Assembly (NCBI GenBank): GCA_902524105.1
Contig: CABZCD010000004.1
Span: 1-42,160 of the forward strand
Direction of reading: 5' to 3'
Origin: an uncultured Pelagibacteraceae bacterium
Lineage (GTDB): Bacteria; Pseudomonadota; Alphaproteobacteria; Pelagibacterales; Pelagibacteraceae
DNA: 42,160 bases
Below are positions 24,547 through 33,009 of this stretch, piece after piece (position 1 is the first letter of the stretch; each line of letters starts with the position of its first letter). The notes beneath the pieces are model-generated. The model was not told the DNA's origin and made no database searches. It saw only the letters and a list, made by a program, of their open reading frames with translations. A program made the position numbers and the translations under genes.

Positions 24547-25224
24547 TCAATTGAGCTTTTTTTTATTTTTACTCAAAGAGCCAATTAAACTACCTAAAAT
24601 CCTTAGTTCTTTGTCGTCTGGCTCCATCCTATAAAATAAATTGTTTATATTTTTTATCATTGAGCTTCTTTTTTCAGGAGGTTTAAAAAAGTTTTTCTGT
24701 TCAAGTTTAGTAACAAGTAACTTAATTATTTGAGATAACTTACCCTTTTGACCTATATTTTTATTAAAAAGTAGCTGTTTAGTGAGTTTGAAATTATTTA
24801 ATTTAAATATTTCATAGCAAACCAGTGATACTGAATGGGAAAGGTTCATTGATTTAAATTTTGGTGATGATGGTATTTGAACTACATAGTTTGCATAAGA
24901 TAAATCTAGATTTGATAAACCTGATGCCTCTGGACCAAACATTAAACCAATTTTTTTTTTATTAATATCTCTTTTCCTAGCACTGAATGAAAAGATTATA
25001 TCAAAATTTTGAATAGCTGAGTTAGTGCTATCGAATACCCTTGTTTTATTTAAAATATCAAAAGCGCCAACAGAAGTTGCCTTGGCTTTAATATTAGGCC
25101 AACCATGTTTTGGATTAGTAATGATTAAATTTTTAAATCCAAAATTTTTTAATGATCGTGCAGACGCTCCAATGTTCTCACCAAGTTGTGGTTTAATTAA
25201 AATAAAACCATATTTATTTTTCAT
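24547..25224 (-). CDS. trmJ: TrmJ-like RNA 2'-O-methyltransferase (SpoU/TrmH family)
   Basis: This is a 225-aa SPOUT methyltransferase. The three family motifs are visible: motif 1 LGENIGASARSLKNFGF (residues about 14-30), motif 2 IGLMFGPEASGLSNLDL (about 91-107) and motif 3 IPSSPKFKSMNLSHSVSLVCYEIF (about 116-139), which binds SAM in a knot. The length and the N-terminal placement of the catalytic domain with a 70-residue C-terminal tail fit TrmJ, which methylates position 32 of tRNAs. The start overlaps the end of cimA by 11 bp. Target RNA assignment follows the family and was not tested. Confidence 0.85.
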   Translation of the reverse strand: MKNKYGFILIKPQLGENIGASARSLKNFGFKNLIITNPKHGWPNIKAKATSVGAFDILNKTRVFDSTNSAIQNFDIIFSFSARKRDINKKKIGLMFGPEASGLSNLDLSYANYVVQIPSSPKFKSMNLSHSVSLVCYEIFKLNNFKLTKQLLFNKNIGQKGKLSQIIKLLVTKLEQKNFFKPPEKRSSMIKNINNLFYRMEPDDKELRILGSLIGSLSKNKKKLN

Positions 25225-26818
25225 GAATATTTGCTGGCGCTTTTTCTTTAAACAATTTGTATTCTAAACTATCTATTAATGCTTTAAATGAAGCTTCAAT
25301 AATATTTTCAGAAACACCAATTGTAAACCAGCTTTTCCCAGTTTTATCAGTGCTTTCAATAGAAACTCTTGTGGTTGCTCCTGTACCAGTATTTAAAATT
25401 CTAACTTTGTAGTCTAGAAGCTTAAGATCAGAAAAATATTTGTAGTATTTTTCAACCTTTTTAAAATTTGATCTAATTGCATTATCCAGTGCATTTACGG
25501 GTCCATTTCCTTCACCTTGACAATGGATTTCCTTACCATCAATTATAAAAGTAACCTCTGCAGTTGTTTTTAATTCATTATCTTTTTTTACATTCACATT
25601 ATAGTTTTTAACTTTCAAATATTCTGGAAGTTTCCCTAATAATTTATTGGCCAAAAGTTCAAAAGATGCATCAGCACCATCGTACGAATAACCAGTAAAC
25701 TCTCTTTCTTTAACTTCATTTAAAATTTTTTGAACATTGGTGTCTTTTGAATCAATTTTTATTCCATAGTTTTCAAGTCTAGATATTATATTTGATCTTC
25801 CAGCTTGATTTGAAACAATAATATTTCTATGATTACCAACTTCTTTTGGATCTATATGTTCGTAGGTTTTTGGGTCTTTTTTTACTGCAGAAACATGTAA
25901 TCCTCCTTTATGAGAAAACGCGGATCCGCCAACATAAGCCATGCTTTTGTTAGGTTTTTTGTTAAGAACTTCATCTAAAAACCTAGAGCATTCAGTTAAT
26001 GATGAAAGTTTTTTTTTGTTTATATTTAAATCAAATTTATCACTAAAAGTTTTTTTTAAAAAAAGTGTTGGGATAATAGACATTAAGTTTGCATTACCGC
26101 ATCTTTCTCCTAAACCATTAATAGTTCCTTGTATTTGTCTAGCTCCAGCTAATACAGCCGTTAAAGAGTTGCTTACAGCATTTTCAGTATCGTTATGAGC
26201 GTGAATACCTAAATTTTTTCCTGGAATTACTTTGATAACACTGTTTATTATTTCTCCAACCTCATTAGGTAAGGTTCCACCATTAGTATCACATAAAACT
26301 ACCCATCTAGCTCCCTCATCATAAGCTTGTTTTAAACAATCAAGTGCGTAATTAGGATTATTTTTATATCCGTCAAAGAAATGTTCAGCATCAAAAAGAA
26401 ATTCTTTATTATTTTTTACAAAATGTTTAGCTGTCTCTTTTATGTTTTTTAAATTATCTTCATTTTTTATACCTAAAGCAGTTTTGACATGAAAATCCCA
26501 TGTTTTTCCAACAACGCAAACTGTTTGACAATCAGCGTTTATTAAAGGAGATAAATTTGGATCATTATCTGCACTAACTCCATTCTTCTTCGTCATCCCA
26601 AAAGCTGTAAATTTTGAGTTTCCAAGATTAGGGGATTTATCAAAAAATTCATTATCTATAGGATTTGCACCTGGCCAACCACCTTCTATGTAATCAACTC
26701 CTATATTGGATAGAATTTTTGCAATCTTATTCTTGTCTTCAACTGAAAAATCAACCCCCTCAGTCTGTGCTCCGTCTCTTAAAGTCGTATCAAAAATATA
26801 TATTTTTTCTTTGCTCAT
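25214..26818 (-). CDS. cimA: (R)-citramalate synthase
   Basis: The enzyme condenses pyruvate with acetyl-CoA to citramalate, an entry into isoleucine and 2-oxobutanoate synthesis without threonine deaminase. The 534-aa protein has the HMGL-like TIM barrel: IFDTTLRDGAQTEGVDFSVEDK (residues 7-28), EGGWPGANP (about 41-49), CDTNGGTLP and GIHAHNDTENAVSNSL (metal-binding HxH region), NGLGERCGNANL. The C-terminal 170 residues form the LeuA dimerisation/allosteric domain (RILNTGTGATTRVSIES). The sequence type and length match the CimA/LeuA-like group annotated as citramalate synthase rather than 2-isopropylmalate synthase, though specificity is inferred. Its ATG overlaps the cysS stop by 4 bp. Confidence 0.87.
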   Translation of the reverse strand: MSKEKIYIFDTTLRDGAQTEGVDFSVEDKNKIAKILSNIGVDYIEGGWPGANPIDNEFFDKSPNLGNSKFTAFGMTKKNGVSADNDPNLSPLINADCQTVCVVGKTWDFHVKTALGIKNEDNLKNIKETAKHFVKNNKEFLFDAEHFFDGYKNNPNYALDCLKQAYDEGARWVVLCDTNGGTLPNEVGEIINSVIKVIPGKNLGIHAHNDTENAVSNSLTAVLAGARQIQGTINGLGERCGNANLMSIIPTLFLKKTFSDKFDLNINKKKLSSLTECSRFLDEVLNKKPNKSMAYVGGSAFSHKGGLHVSAVKKDPKTYEHIDPKEVGNHRNIIVSNQAGRSNIISRLENYGIKIDSKDTNVQKILNEVKEREFTGYSYDGADASFELLANKLLGKLPEYLKVKNYNVNVKKDNELKTTAEVTFIIDGKEIHCQGEGNGPVNALDNAIRSNFKKVEKYYKYFSDLKLLDYKVRILNTGTGATTRVSIESTDKTGKSWFTIGVSENIIEASFKALIDSLEYKLFKEKAPANIHEK

Positions 26819-28167
26819 TTATAGTTCCAAGTCGTTTTACCTTTTTCATCTTTTATATCAATACCTTCTTTATTTAAATCATCTCTTATTTGATCAGCGA
26901 GTTCATAATTGCCTTTTTTTTTGGCTTCCTCACGATCTTTAATTCTGCTTAATATATTGTCTTCAGAGATTTTAGCTTTACTTTTTTTGTACTCAGCTCT
27001 TTTTTCTGCACTTTCATTAAATAAGCCAATTAAACGACATGCCTTGTTAAATTCTTTTTTTTTATCTTTGTCTCCATTTTGTGATTGTTGAAACAACTTA
27101 TGCAACTTAGAAATATAAAGTGGAGTATTCATGTCATCTAATAAATCATTAAAACACTCAGGTGTTTTTTCACTTACTTCAGAGGAGTACATTGAATACC
27201 ATTTATCTAAAGTTTTTGATTGTTCTGTGAGTAATTCGTTATTCCAATCCAATGGTTGTTTATATTGAGCGCTTAATAAAGATAAACGAACCACCTGCCC
27301 TGAATATTTTTTGGTTGCATCTTTTATTGTTGTTATATTGCCAAGTGATTTTGACATTTTTTCTTTATTCATAGTTACAAAACCGTTGTGTACCCAATAG
27401 TTAGCAAATTTGTCTGTTCCATTATAAACACACGATTGAGCAATCTCATTTTCATGATGCGGAAAAATTAAATCTAATCCTCCGCCATGTATATCAAAAT
27501 TTTTACCTAAATATTTTTCACTCATTACTGAACACTCTAAATGCCATCCTGGTCTACCTCTTCCCCATGGCGAGTCCCAACCAGGATCATTATTATCTGA
27601 AGGTTTCCAAAGAACAAAGTCTAAAGGATCATTTTTTAATTTAGATACTTCAACTCTAGCACCAGCTTTAAGATCATCTGGATTTTTATTTGAAAGCTCA
27701 CCATATTTTTTAAAAGAACTTACTTTAAAAAAAACATGTCCCTTTTTTTCATAAGCGGCATTTTTTTTAATTAGTTTTTTTGTCATGTTTATCATATCTT
27801 CAACATGATCAGTTGCTCTTGGTTCTTTAGTTGGATTTAAACAAAATAAAATTTTACAATCGCTGTGAAATTTTTCTGTTACAGATTTTGTTAAATCTGA
27901 AATTTCTATTTTTTTAATTTTTGAAGCTTCAATAATCTTATCATCTATGTCTGTTATATTTCTTACATATGTAATTTTTTTTTTTCCATAAAGTTCAATG
28001 AGTATTCTGAAAAGAAGGTCAAACACCACTATAGCACGAGCGTTACCAACATGAGGATTGTCATAAACAGTTGGCCCACAAGCATATAAGGAAACTTTAT
28101 CTTTATTTATTGGATTGAAAATTTCTTTTTTATTTGTAAGTGAGTTAGTTAATTGTAAATTATTCAT
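26815..28167 (-). CDS. cysS: Cysteinyl-tRNA synthetase
   Basis: CysRS charges tRNA-Cys in translation. The 450-aa protein is typical in length. It has LYACGPTVYDNPHVGNAR (Zn ligand Cys30 and HIGH-like HVGN at 39-42), GWHLECSVMSEKYLG and DIHGGGLDLIFPHHENEIAQS (further Zn ligands Cys, His, Glu), and the KMSKSLGN loop near residue 268. The C-terminal anticodon-binding helical part is intact and ends KGKTTWNYK, as in many CysRS. It overlaps the residual nadE gene by 8 bp at its start and cimA by 4 bp at its end. Confidence 0.97.
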   Translation of the reverse strand: MNNLQLTNSLTNKKEIFNPINKDKVSLYACGPTVYDNPHVGNARAIVVFDLLFRILIELYGKKKITYVRNITDIDDKIIEASKIKKIEISDLTKSVTEKFHSDCKILFCLNPTKEPRATDHVEDMINMTKKLIKKNAAYEKKGHVFFKVSSFKKYGELSNKNPDDLKAGARVEVSKLKNDPLDFVLWKPSDNNDPGWDSPWGRGRPGWHLECSVMSEKYLGKNFDIHGGGLDLIFPHHENEIAQSCVYNGTDKFANYWVHNGFVTMNKEKMSKSLGNITTIKDATKKYSGQVVRLSLLSAQYKQPLDWNNELLTEQSKTLDKWYSMYSSEVSEKTPECFNDLLDDMNTPLYISKLHKLFQQSQNGDKDKKKEFNKACRLIGLFNESAEKRAEYKKSKAKISEDNILSRIKDREEAKKKGNYELADQIRDDLNKEGIDIKDEKGKTTWNYK

Positions 28168-28660
28168 TAAATTTGCAAACTGGTATAGGATTCATTTTGT
28201 GTAAGTTTTTTTCTCTTATCTTTAAATATTTCTGATAGTTAGGATCATCTTTATTTTCCATAGCTTTTTCAAGATCTTCATAACTCATTCCTAATTGTTG
28301 GACATCGTTTCTTCCATCATCCCACAATCCATCTGTTGGTTGAGAGTCTATAATTTCATTTGAAACTCCAAGATATTTACCTAGCTCCCAAACTTGAGTT
28401 TTTGTACAATCAGCTATTGGAGATATATCTACACCCCCATCACCATATTTAGTATAAAAGCCAACGCCAAAGTCCTCAACTTTATTCCCTGTTCCAACTA
28501 CAATACCAGAATTAGCTGCTGCTACCTGATAAAGGGTTGCCATTCTTAATCTAGCTCTTGAATTTGCAAATCCGTGCTCATTATCAAAGTTATTTAAAAC
28601 TTTAGAAAAGGATCCAAATATTTTGTCCATCTCGATTAAGTGATGTTCAACATTTTTCGC
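28160..28660 (-). pseudogene. nadE: NAD synthetase, 3' part only (5' end missing)
   Basis: The track gives 156 aa from the ATG at 28630; the same frame stays open a further 10 codons (to the TAA at 28663-28661) and still reads NadE-like (NVEHHLIEMDK). What remains is the C-terminal half of NH3-dependent NAD synthetase: HGFANSRARLRMATLYQVAA, IVVGTGNKVEDFGVGFYTKYGDGGVDISPIAD and PTDGLWDDGRNDVQQLG. The N-terminal ATP-pyrophosphatase loop (SGGxDS) and about the first 90-100 residues of the normal 250-270 are missing, so the product could not activate NAD precursor. Upstream the DNA changes directly into rodA on the other strand. The remaining sequence has no stops or frameshifts, which argues for a recent event or an assembly join. 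Confidence 0.85.
28644..28660. other. nadE/rodA junction
   Basis: Within these 17 bases the minus-strand NadE reading (5' side lost) meets the plus-strand RodA reading (5' side lost). Both homologies can be followed up to, but not through, this segment. No insertion sequence, tRNA or obvious repeat marks the joint. It is a breakpoint, either biological (deletion or inversion) or introduced in assembly. Confidence 0.75.
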
Positions 28661-29210
28661 TTATGCATCTATACTATTTATTTCATTAACCCCCATAGCT
28701 ATTGCATTTTTAAAGCCTTATCAGAAGTCAAGAATTTTAACTTTTTTAAATCCAGACAGAGATCCTCTTGGTGCAGGATATCAAATAATACAATCAAAAA
28801 TTGCAATTGGATCAGGCGGTCTTTTTGGAAAAGGATTCTTAAACGGATCCCAGAGTTATTTAGATTATCTCCCTGAAAAACATACAGATTTTATATTTAC
28901 CTTATTTTCTGAGGAATTCGGTTTTGTTGGCTCTTTATTCATTTTAATCCTTTATAGCGTGATCATTTTTAGATTAATTAAAATTGGAGATATGACCAGA
29001 AGTAGCTTTGGAAAGCTTTATTGTTACAGTTTTGCTACTGCTTTCTTTATATATGTCACTGTAAATATGGGCATGGTGTTAGGACTTTTACCAATAGTAG
29101 GTGCTCCATTACCAATTTTGTCCTATGGAGGTTCCTCGATGATGGCAATAATGTTAGGTCTTGGTATAGCCATGTCTTGTAGAGTCTACAAAGACACCCC
29201 AGTAAATTAA
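28644..29210 (+). pseudogene. rodA: RodA/MrdB, 3' part only (5' end missing)
   Basis: A frame open from 28644 (after a TGA at 28641-28643) to the TAA at 29208-29210 encodes about 188 residues of the SEDS glycosyltransferase RodA; the ORF track shows only its last 83 aa. Diagnostic blocks are ILTFLNPDRDPLGAGYQII, QSKIAIGSGGLFGKG, DYLPEKHTDFIFTLFSEEFG and LPIVGAPLPILSYGGSS, which separate RodA from FtsW. The N-terminal half (about 180 residues, including the first transmembrane helices) is missing, and no start codon with a credible ribosome-binding site precedes the homology. RodA polymerises peptidoglycan for cell elongation and is normally essential in rods. The gene is followed by bactofilin, another cell-shape gene, consistent with a genuine morphology locus cut at its left side. 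Confidence 0.87.
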
Positions 29211-29306
29211 ATTAAAATTAGTATAATTGGACCAAAATGAACCTAATTTAAAAAAATTAGTACTTGCTTTACTAATGTTTAGATGATCTAATTTAATTAT
29301 AAAATT
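29211..29306. other. rodA-bactofilin intergenic region
   Basis: These 96 bp are strongly AT-rich. A weak hairpin, CTAATTT-AAAA-AAATTAG (29243-29260), could be part of a terminator, but no T run follows. TATAAA just before the bactofilin ATG is too close to be its -10 box. I see no convincing promoter. Confidence 0.3.
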
Positions 29307-29762
29307 ATGTTTGGTGATAAAAAATCGATAAAAGACTCAGAAAGATCTTTAATTAGTGAAACAGTTAGTATTGACGGAACTTTAAACAGCTCAGGAGCAA
29401 TTGATGTTGCTGGTTTAGTTAAAGGTCCGGTTTACTCAAAAGAAATAGTTATTAAAGAAACAGGTTCAATATCAGGTGGTGTTGAGGCAGAAACTGTCGA
29501 AATTCATGGCCACCTTGATGGAAAAGTTTCAGCAGATAATGTAGTTATTGGTTCAACAGGAGTTGTAAAAGGAGATATCGAATTTTCTCAAAATTTAAGA
29601 ACAGAAAGCGGCGCTGATATCGAAGGTTATATCAAAAAAACGGCATCAAAAAGTAAAATCACTGGGGACTTCTTATTTTCAAAATCAAAAGAAGAGAAGA
29701 AACCAAAAAAGAACGGCAAACCTGACGCGAATGTAAATAAAGAGAGCGAAGCTCTGATTTAA
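29307..29762 (+). CDS. Bactofilin-type polymer-forming cytoskeletal protein
   Basis: The 151-aa protein contains a bactofilin (DUF583) domain at about residues 15-115: a run of short beta strands each ending in Gly, as in SIDGTLNSSGAIDVAGLVKG, IHGHLDGKVSADNVVIGSTG and GDIEFSQNLRTESGADIEGYI. This is the right-handed beta-helix that polymerises without nucleotide. Short charged ends (GDKKSIKDSERS and a Lys-rich tail) flank it, as in other bactofilins. These proteins organise cell-wall enzymes and cell curvature. Its position right after rodA fits a cell-shape role. No membrane anchor is clear. Confidence 0.92.
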   Translation: MFGDKKSIKDSERSLISETVSIDGTLNSSGAIDVAGLVKGPVYSKEIVIKETGSISGGVEAETVEIHGHLDGKVSADNVVIGSTGVVKGDIEFSQNLRTESGADIEGYIKKTASKSKITGDFLFSKSKEEKKPKKNGKPDANVNKESEALI

Positions 29763-29807
29763 TCTATCGCACTATAAATATTATAAATTTTAAACTATAT
29801 TAATTTC

Positions 29808-31055
29808 ATGAGTAATTATAAATGTCACTCAGTTGGAATTATAGGTGCGGGTATACAAGGAGTTTGTATAGGACTGCAATTAATTAAAAAAGGAATTCCA
29901 GTAACCATCTTCGATAAAAATGATCCTGGTAGTATGAGCTCTTATGGTAATGCTGGTCATTTTTCTCCTTACGCAGTAGTTCAGTTAAACAGACCTGATG
30001 TAATTTACGACATTCCTAAAATGTTATTAAGTTCCTATGGACCCTTAGCTTTAAAATGGAATTATATTCCTAAAATGATCCCTTGGATATTAAAATACTT
30101 AAAATCTTCAACAAAAAAATCGATGATGCATACGACGAAGTATATGCATCAAATTTTAGATCTATCTCTAAGCGCATATGATGAAATTTTAAGTGAAATA
30201 GATACAACAAATTTAGTTGAGAGAAAAGGAATCATATATATTTGGACAAATAAAAATTTAAAAAGTAGAAAGATGGAAATAAAAATTAGGCAAGATCTTG
30301 GAATAAAACAAAAACTTCTAAGTAAAGAAGAAATTTTAGAACTAGAACCAAATCTCAGCCCTGTTTTTGATGCTGGAGTTTTTTATGATTACGCATACCA
30401 CGCTAGAGATCCGAAAGAGATAACGAAAAAACTTTTTGAACTATTTTTAAAATCAGGGGGCAAGTTTAAAAAAGAAGAAGTTATGACTGTAGAGCAAACT
30501 AAATATAATCAGACACAAGTAAAAACAAATTCAGAAATATTCAACTTTGAAAAAATTGTTTTGGCTTGCGGTGCTTTTTCAAAAAAACTAACTGATCAAC
30601 TAGGTGAAAAAATACCTTTAGACACAGAAAGAGGATACCACGTTCATTATAAAAATATGGATCATCTTCTTAAAAGACCGGTCATTTTTCTCGACAGAGG
30701 TTTCGGCATGACCCCAATGAACCAGGGTTTAAGAGCAGTAGGTACAGTTGAACTTGGTGGATTTGATAATCCAATATCAAAAAAAAGAATTGATTATATA
30801 GATAAATGTGCAAAAGAATTATTACCTCAACTTGGGAACTTTCAAGATGAGTGGTTAGGATTTAGACCAACGCTTCCAGATTTCTTGCCTGTTATTGGAC
30901 CCTCATTAAAAAATAGAAATATTATTTATGCTTTTGGTCATCATCATTTAGGCTGGACTTTGGGAGCAATTACTGGAAAGATTGTGTCTGGAATAGTTAA
31001 TGAGGAGAAGACTAATTTAGATTTAACTCCTTATAGTTCCGCTAGATTTAACTAA
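29808..31055 (+). CDS. FAD-dependent amine/D-amino-acid oxidoreductase, DadA-like
   Basis: This 415-aa flavoprotein belongs to the DAO superfamily. The FAD-binding loop VGIIGAGIQGVCIGLQL is at residues 8-24. SSYGNAGHFSPYAV is the D-amino-acid dehydrogenase-type second block, and the C-terminal GFRPTLPDFLPVIGPS with AFGHHHLGWTLGAITGKI closes the flavin site. DadA-like enzymes oxidise D-amino acids, hydroxyproline isomers or N-methylated amines and pass electrons to quinone or oxygen. It leads a three-gene unit with an EamA transporter (8 bp later) and a D-2-hydroxyacid dehydrogenase. A D-configured substrate imported and then processed is an attractive but unproven reading. The ATG at 29808 lies 45 bp from bactofilin. 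Confidence 0.83.
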   Translation: MSNYKCHSVGIIGAGIQGVCIGLQLIKKGIPVTIFDKNDPGSMSSYGNAGHFSPYAVVQLNRPDVIYDIPKMLLSSYGPLALKWNYIPKMIPWILKYLKSSTKKSMMHTTKYMHQILDLSLSAYDEILSEIDTTNLVERKGIIYIWTNKNLKSRKMEIKIRQDLGIKQKLLSKEEILELEPNLSPVFDAGVFYDYAYHARDPKEITKKLFELFLKSGGKFKKEEVMTVEQTKYNQTQVKTNSEIFNFEKIVLACGAFSKKLTDQLGEKIPLDTERGYHVHYKNMDHLLKRPVIFLDRGFGMTPMNQGLRAVGTVELGGFDNPISKKRIDYIDKCAKELLPQLGNFQDEWLGFRPTLPDFLPVIGPSLKNRNIIYAFGHHHLGWTLGAITGKIVSGIVNEEKTNLDLTPYSSARFN

Positions 31056-31063
31056 GGATTAAA

Positions 31064-31957
31064 TTGTCAAAAAATTACTTAGCATATTCACTACTTGTGT
31101 TTGCGACATTATGTTGGTCAGGCAATTTTATAGTAGGTAAATTTGCTTATCTATTTGAAGTACCTCCATTAACTTTAAACTTTTTAAGATGGGTTTCAGT
31201 TTGGATAATTTTAATTCCATTTACTTATAAAGAAATTTTAGACAATTTTAATTACATTAAAAAAAATTGGATGGTAATAAGTTTTATGGGAGTTATTACT
31301 ATAAGCACGTTTAACTCTGTCGTATATTTTGCGCTGAATTATACCCAAGTAATAAACGCAGTATTAGTTCTTGCTGCAATTCCAGCTATAACAATAATTA
31401 TTTCATCCTTAATGAAAGTAGATAAAACAAATATTTTTCAAGTAATAGGATTACTATTATCAATTATAGGAATTAGCGCAATTATTTCAAATGCTGACCT
31501 TAATAAGATCCTATCTTTAAGCTTTAATAAAGGGGATATATGGATGTTGGTTTGTGTTCTCTCTTGGTCAATTTATTCAACATTACTTAAGAAACATAGT
31601 TTTAAATTTTCTCAATTCACTTTGATACAATTAATGGTCACGGTTGGAATAATATTTTTAATTCCACAATTTTTTTACGAAAGATCAATCGGTCTAGAAG
31701 TAAATTTTAATAAAGCGTTTTTCGTTATTCTATTTTATGTTGTTATTTTCCCCGCGTTAGCAGCTTATTACTGCTGGCAGAAAGGTGTAGAGATAGTCGG
31801 ACCAAATCGAGCAACAATGTTTGTTCAATTAATGCCATTACTGAGCGCTATATTAGCAATTATAATATTTAGAGAAAAACTTGAATTATACCACTTTATA
31901 GGTGCCGCATTTATTTTGTCAGGTATTTATTTATCAAACAGGAAATTAAATGCTTAA
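31064..31957 (+). CDS. EamA/DMT-family transporter (TTG start)
   Basis: This 297-aa inner-membrane protein has about ten hydrophobic helices in two EamA repeats, residues about 5-140 and 150-292. It shows TLCWSGNFIVGKFA in the first repeat and ATMFVQLMPLLSAILAIIIFREKL in the second. The start is TTG at 31064 with a good AAGGA seven bases upstream; no ATG is better placed. EamA proteins export or import amino acids and metabolites, and substrate cannot be deduced. It lies between the DadA-like oxidoreductase gene and a hydroxyacid dehydrogenase gene, overlapping the latter by 8 bp, so transport of a related acid or amino acid is a reasonable inference. Confidence 0.88.
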   Translation: MSKNYLAYSLLVFATLCWSGNFIVGKFAYLFEVPPLTLNFLRWVSVWIILIPFTYKEILDNFNYIKKNWMVISFMGVITISTFNSVVYFALNYTQVINAVLVLAAIPAITIIISSLMKVDKTNIFQVIGLLLSIIGISAIISNADLNKILSLSFNKGDIWMLVCVLSWSIYSTLLKKHSFKFSQFTLIQLMVTVGIIFLIPQFFYERSIGLEVNFNKAFFVILFYVVIFPALAAYYCWQKGVEIVGPNRATMFVQLMPLLSAILAIIIFREKLELYHFIGAAFILSGIYLSNRKLNA

Positions 31958-32900
31958 AGTTGCGGTTTTAGATGATTATCAAAATATTTTCAGTCAGATT
32001 ATTAATTTAGATGAGTATAAATCAAAATATGAGTTTACAATTTTCAATGAGCCTTTTCAAAATGAATTAGAAACTATTGAGGCTTTAAAAGGCTTTGAAG
32101 CTATATTTATTATGAGAGAAAGGACGAAAATTACCAAAACTTTAATTTCAAATTTACCAAAGTTAAAATTTATTATGACCTCTGGAACTAGAAATAAAGC
32201 TATTGATTTAGATGCAACAAAAGAAAATAAAATATTGGTATGCGGAACTGATATAAATTCTAATCCAGCTGCAGAAGTCACCTGGGCTTTAATACTTGGA
32301 TTAATAAGAAATTTAAAACAAGAAATTGACAATATGTTCCAAGGATATTGGCAAACGACTATTGGTTATGAGCTTAGGGGAAAAAGATTGGGTATAATAG
32401 GTTTAGGTAAAATTGGATGCCAAGTTGCTAAAGTTGGTCAAGCTTTTGGTATGGAAGTTTCTGCTTGGAGTGAAAACCTTAACTTATCTGAAGCTAATAA
32501 ATTAAAAGTTTTACCAATGAGCAAAGATGACTTAATTAAAACTTCAGATATTTTGTCAATCCATGTTGTTTTAGGAGACAGATATAAAAACTTAATTGCT
32601 AAAAAAGAATTACAACAAATGAAAAAAACTTCTTTTTTAATTAATACCTCGAGAGGGGAAATTATAAATGAAAAAGATCTAATTGAGGCCTTAGAAAATG
32701 ATGAGATTGCTGGTGTTGGTTTAGATGTTTATAATCAAGAACCCTTACCTCAAGACCATAAGCTTAGGTTCTTACCTAATGCTTTTTTATTGCCGCACTT
32801 GGGATATGTTACTGTGGAAAATTATTCTAAGTTTTATTTTCAGATGATAGAAAACCTCAATTCATGTATTAATAATAAGCCGATTCGAGAAATTAAGTAA
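31950..32900 (+). CDS. D-2-hydroxyacid dehydrogenase family protein
   Basis: This is a 316-aa NAD(P)-dependent enzyme of the D-isomer-specific family, which includes phosphoglycerate, lactate and glyoxylate reductases. The nucleotide loop LGIIGLGKIGCQVAKVGQAFG lies at about residues 147-167. The catalytic Arg is in LINTSRGEIINE, Glu in LDVYNQEPLP and His in LLPHLGYV. The N-terminal VAVLDDYQN start is typical of a subgroup often annotated as a phosphoglycerate-dehydrogenase-like protein of unknown substrate. It overlaps the upstream transporter by 8 bp. It could reduce the 2-oxo acid made by the DadA-like enzyme or oxidise an imported hydroxyacid; this is inference from context. Confidence 0.9.
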   Translation: MLKVAVLDDYQNIFSQIINLDEYKSKYEFTIFNEPFQNELETIEALKGFEAIFIMRERTKITKTLISNLPKLKFIMTSGTRNKAIDLDATKENKILVCGTDINSNPAAEVTWALILGLIRNLKQEIDNMFQGYWQTTIGYELRGKRLGIIGLGKIGCQVAKVGQAFGMEVSAWSENLNLSEANKLKVLPMSKDDLIKTSDILSIHVVLGDRYKNLIAKKELQQMKKTSFLINTSRGEIINEKDLIEALENDEIAGVGLDVYNQEPLPQDHKLRFLPNAFLLPHLGYVTVENYSKFYFQMIENLNSCINNKPIREIK

Positions 32901-33009
32901 AAATACTTTACAATTTCTGGTTGTTTTTGATAAGCTCAATGTGAGCAAATAAATGTTTTTATGTAATGTAAATAACATATAAGCATTTGAAATAAAGAGA
33001 GAGGGAAAA

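Noticed and set aside
28160-28630. The short nadE as a complete small protein or a frameshifted gene
   Set aside because: The ATP-binding N-terminal half is absent from all frames just upstream, because that DNA encodes RodA. So it is not a simple frameshift, and the remnant lacks the active-site loop.
28640-28876. ORF-track protein of 78 aa starting MMFNIFRLCIY
   Set aside because: It is in a different frame from the RodA reading over the same bases and resembles nothing; it is a shadow of the rodA remnant.
32934-32946. Hairpin GCTCA-ATG-TGAGC after the hydroxyacid dehydrogenase as a terminator
   Set aside because: The stem is only 5 bp and the following sequence is AAATAAATG before any T run, so it is too weak to call.
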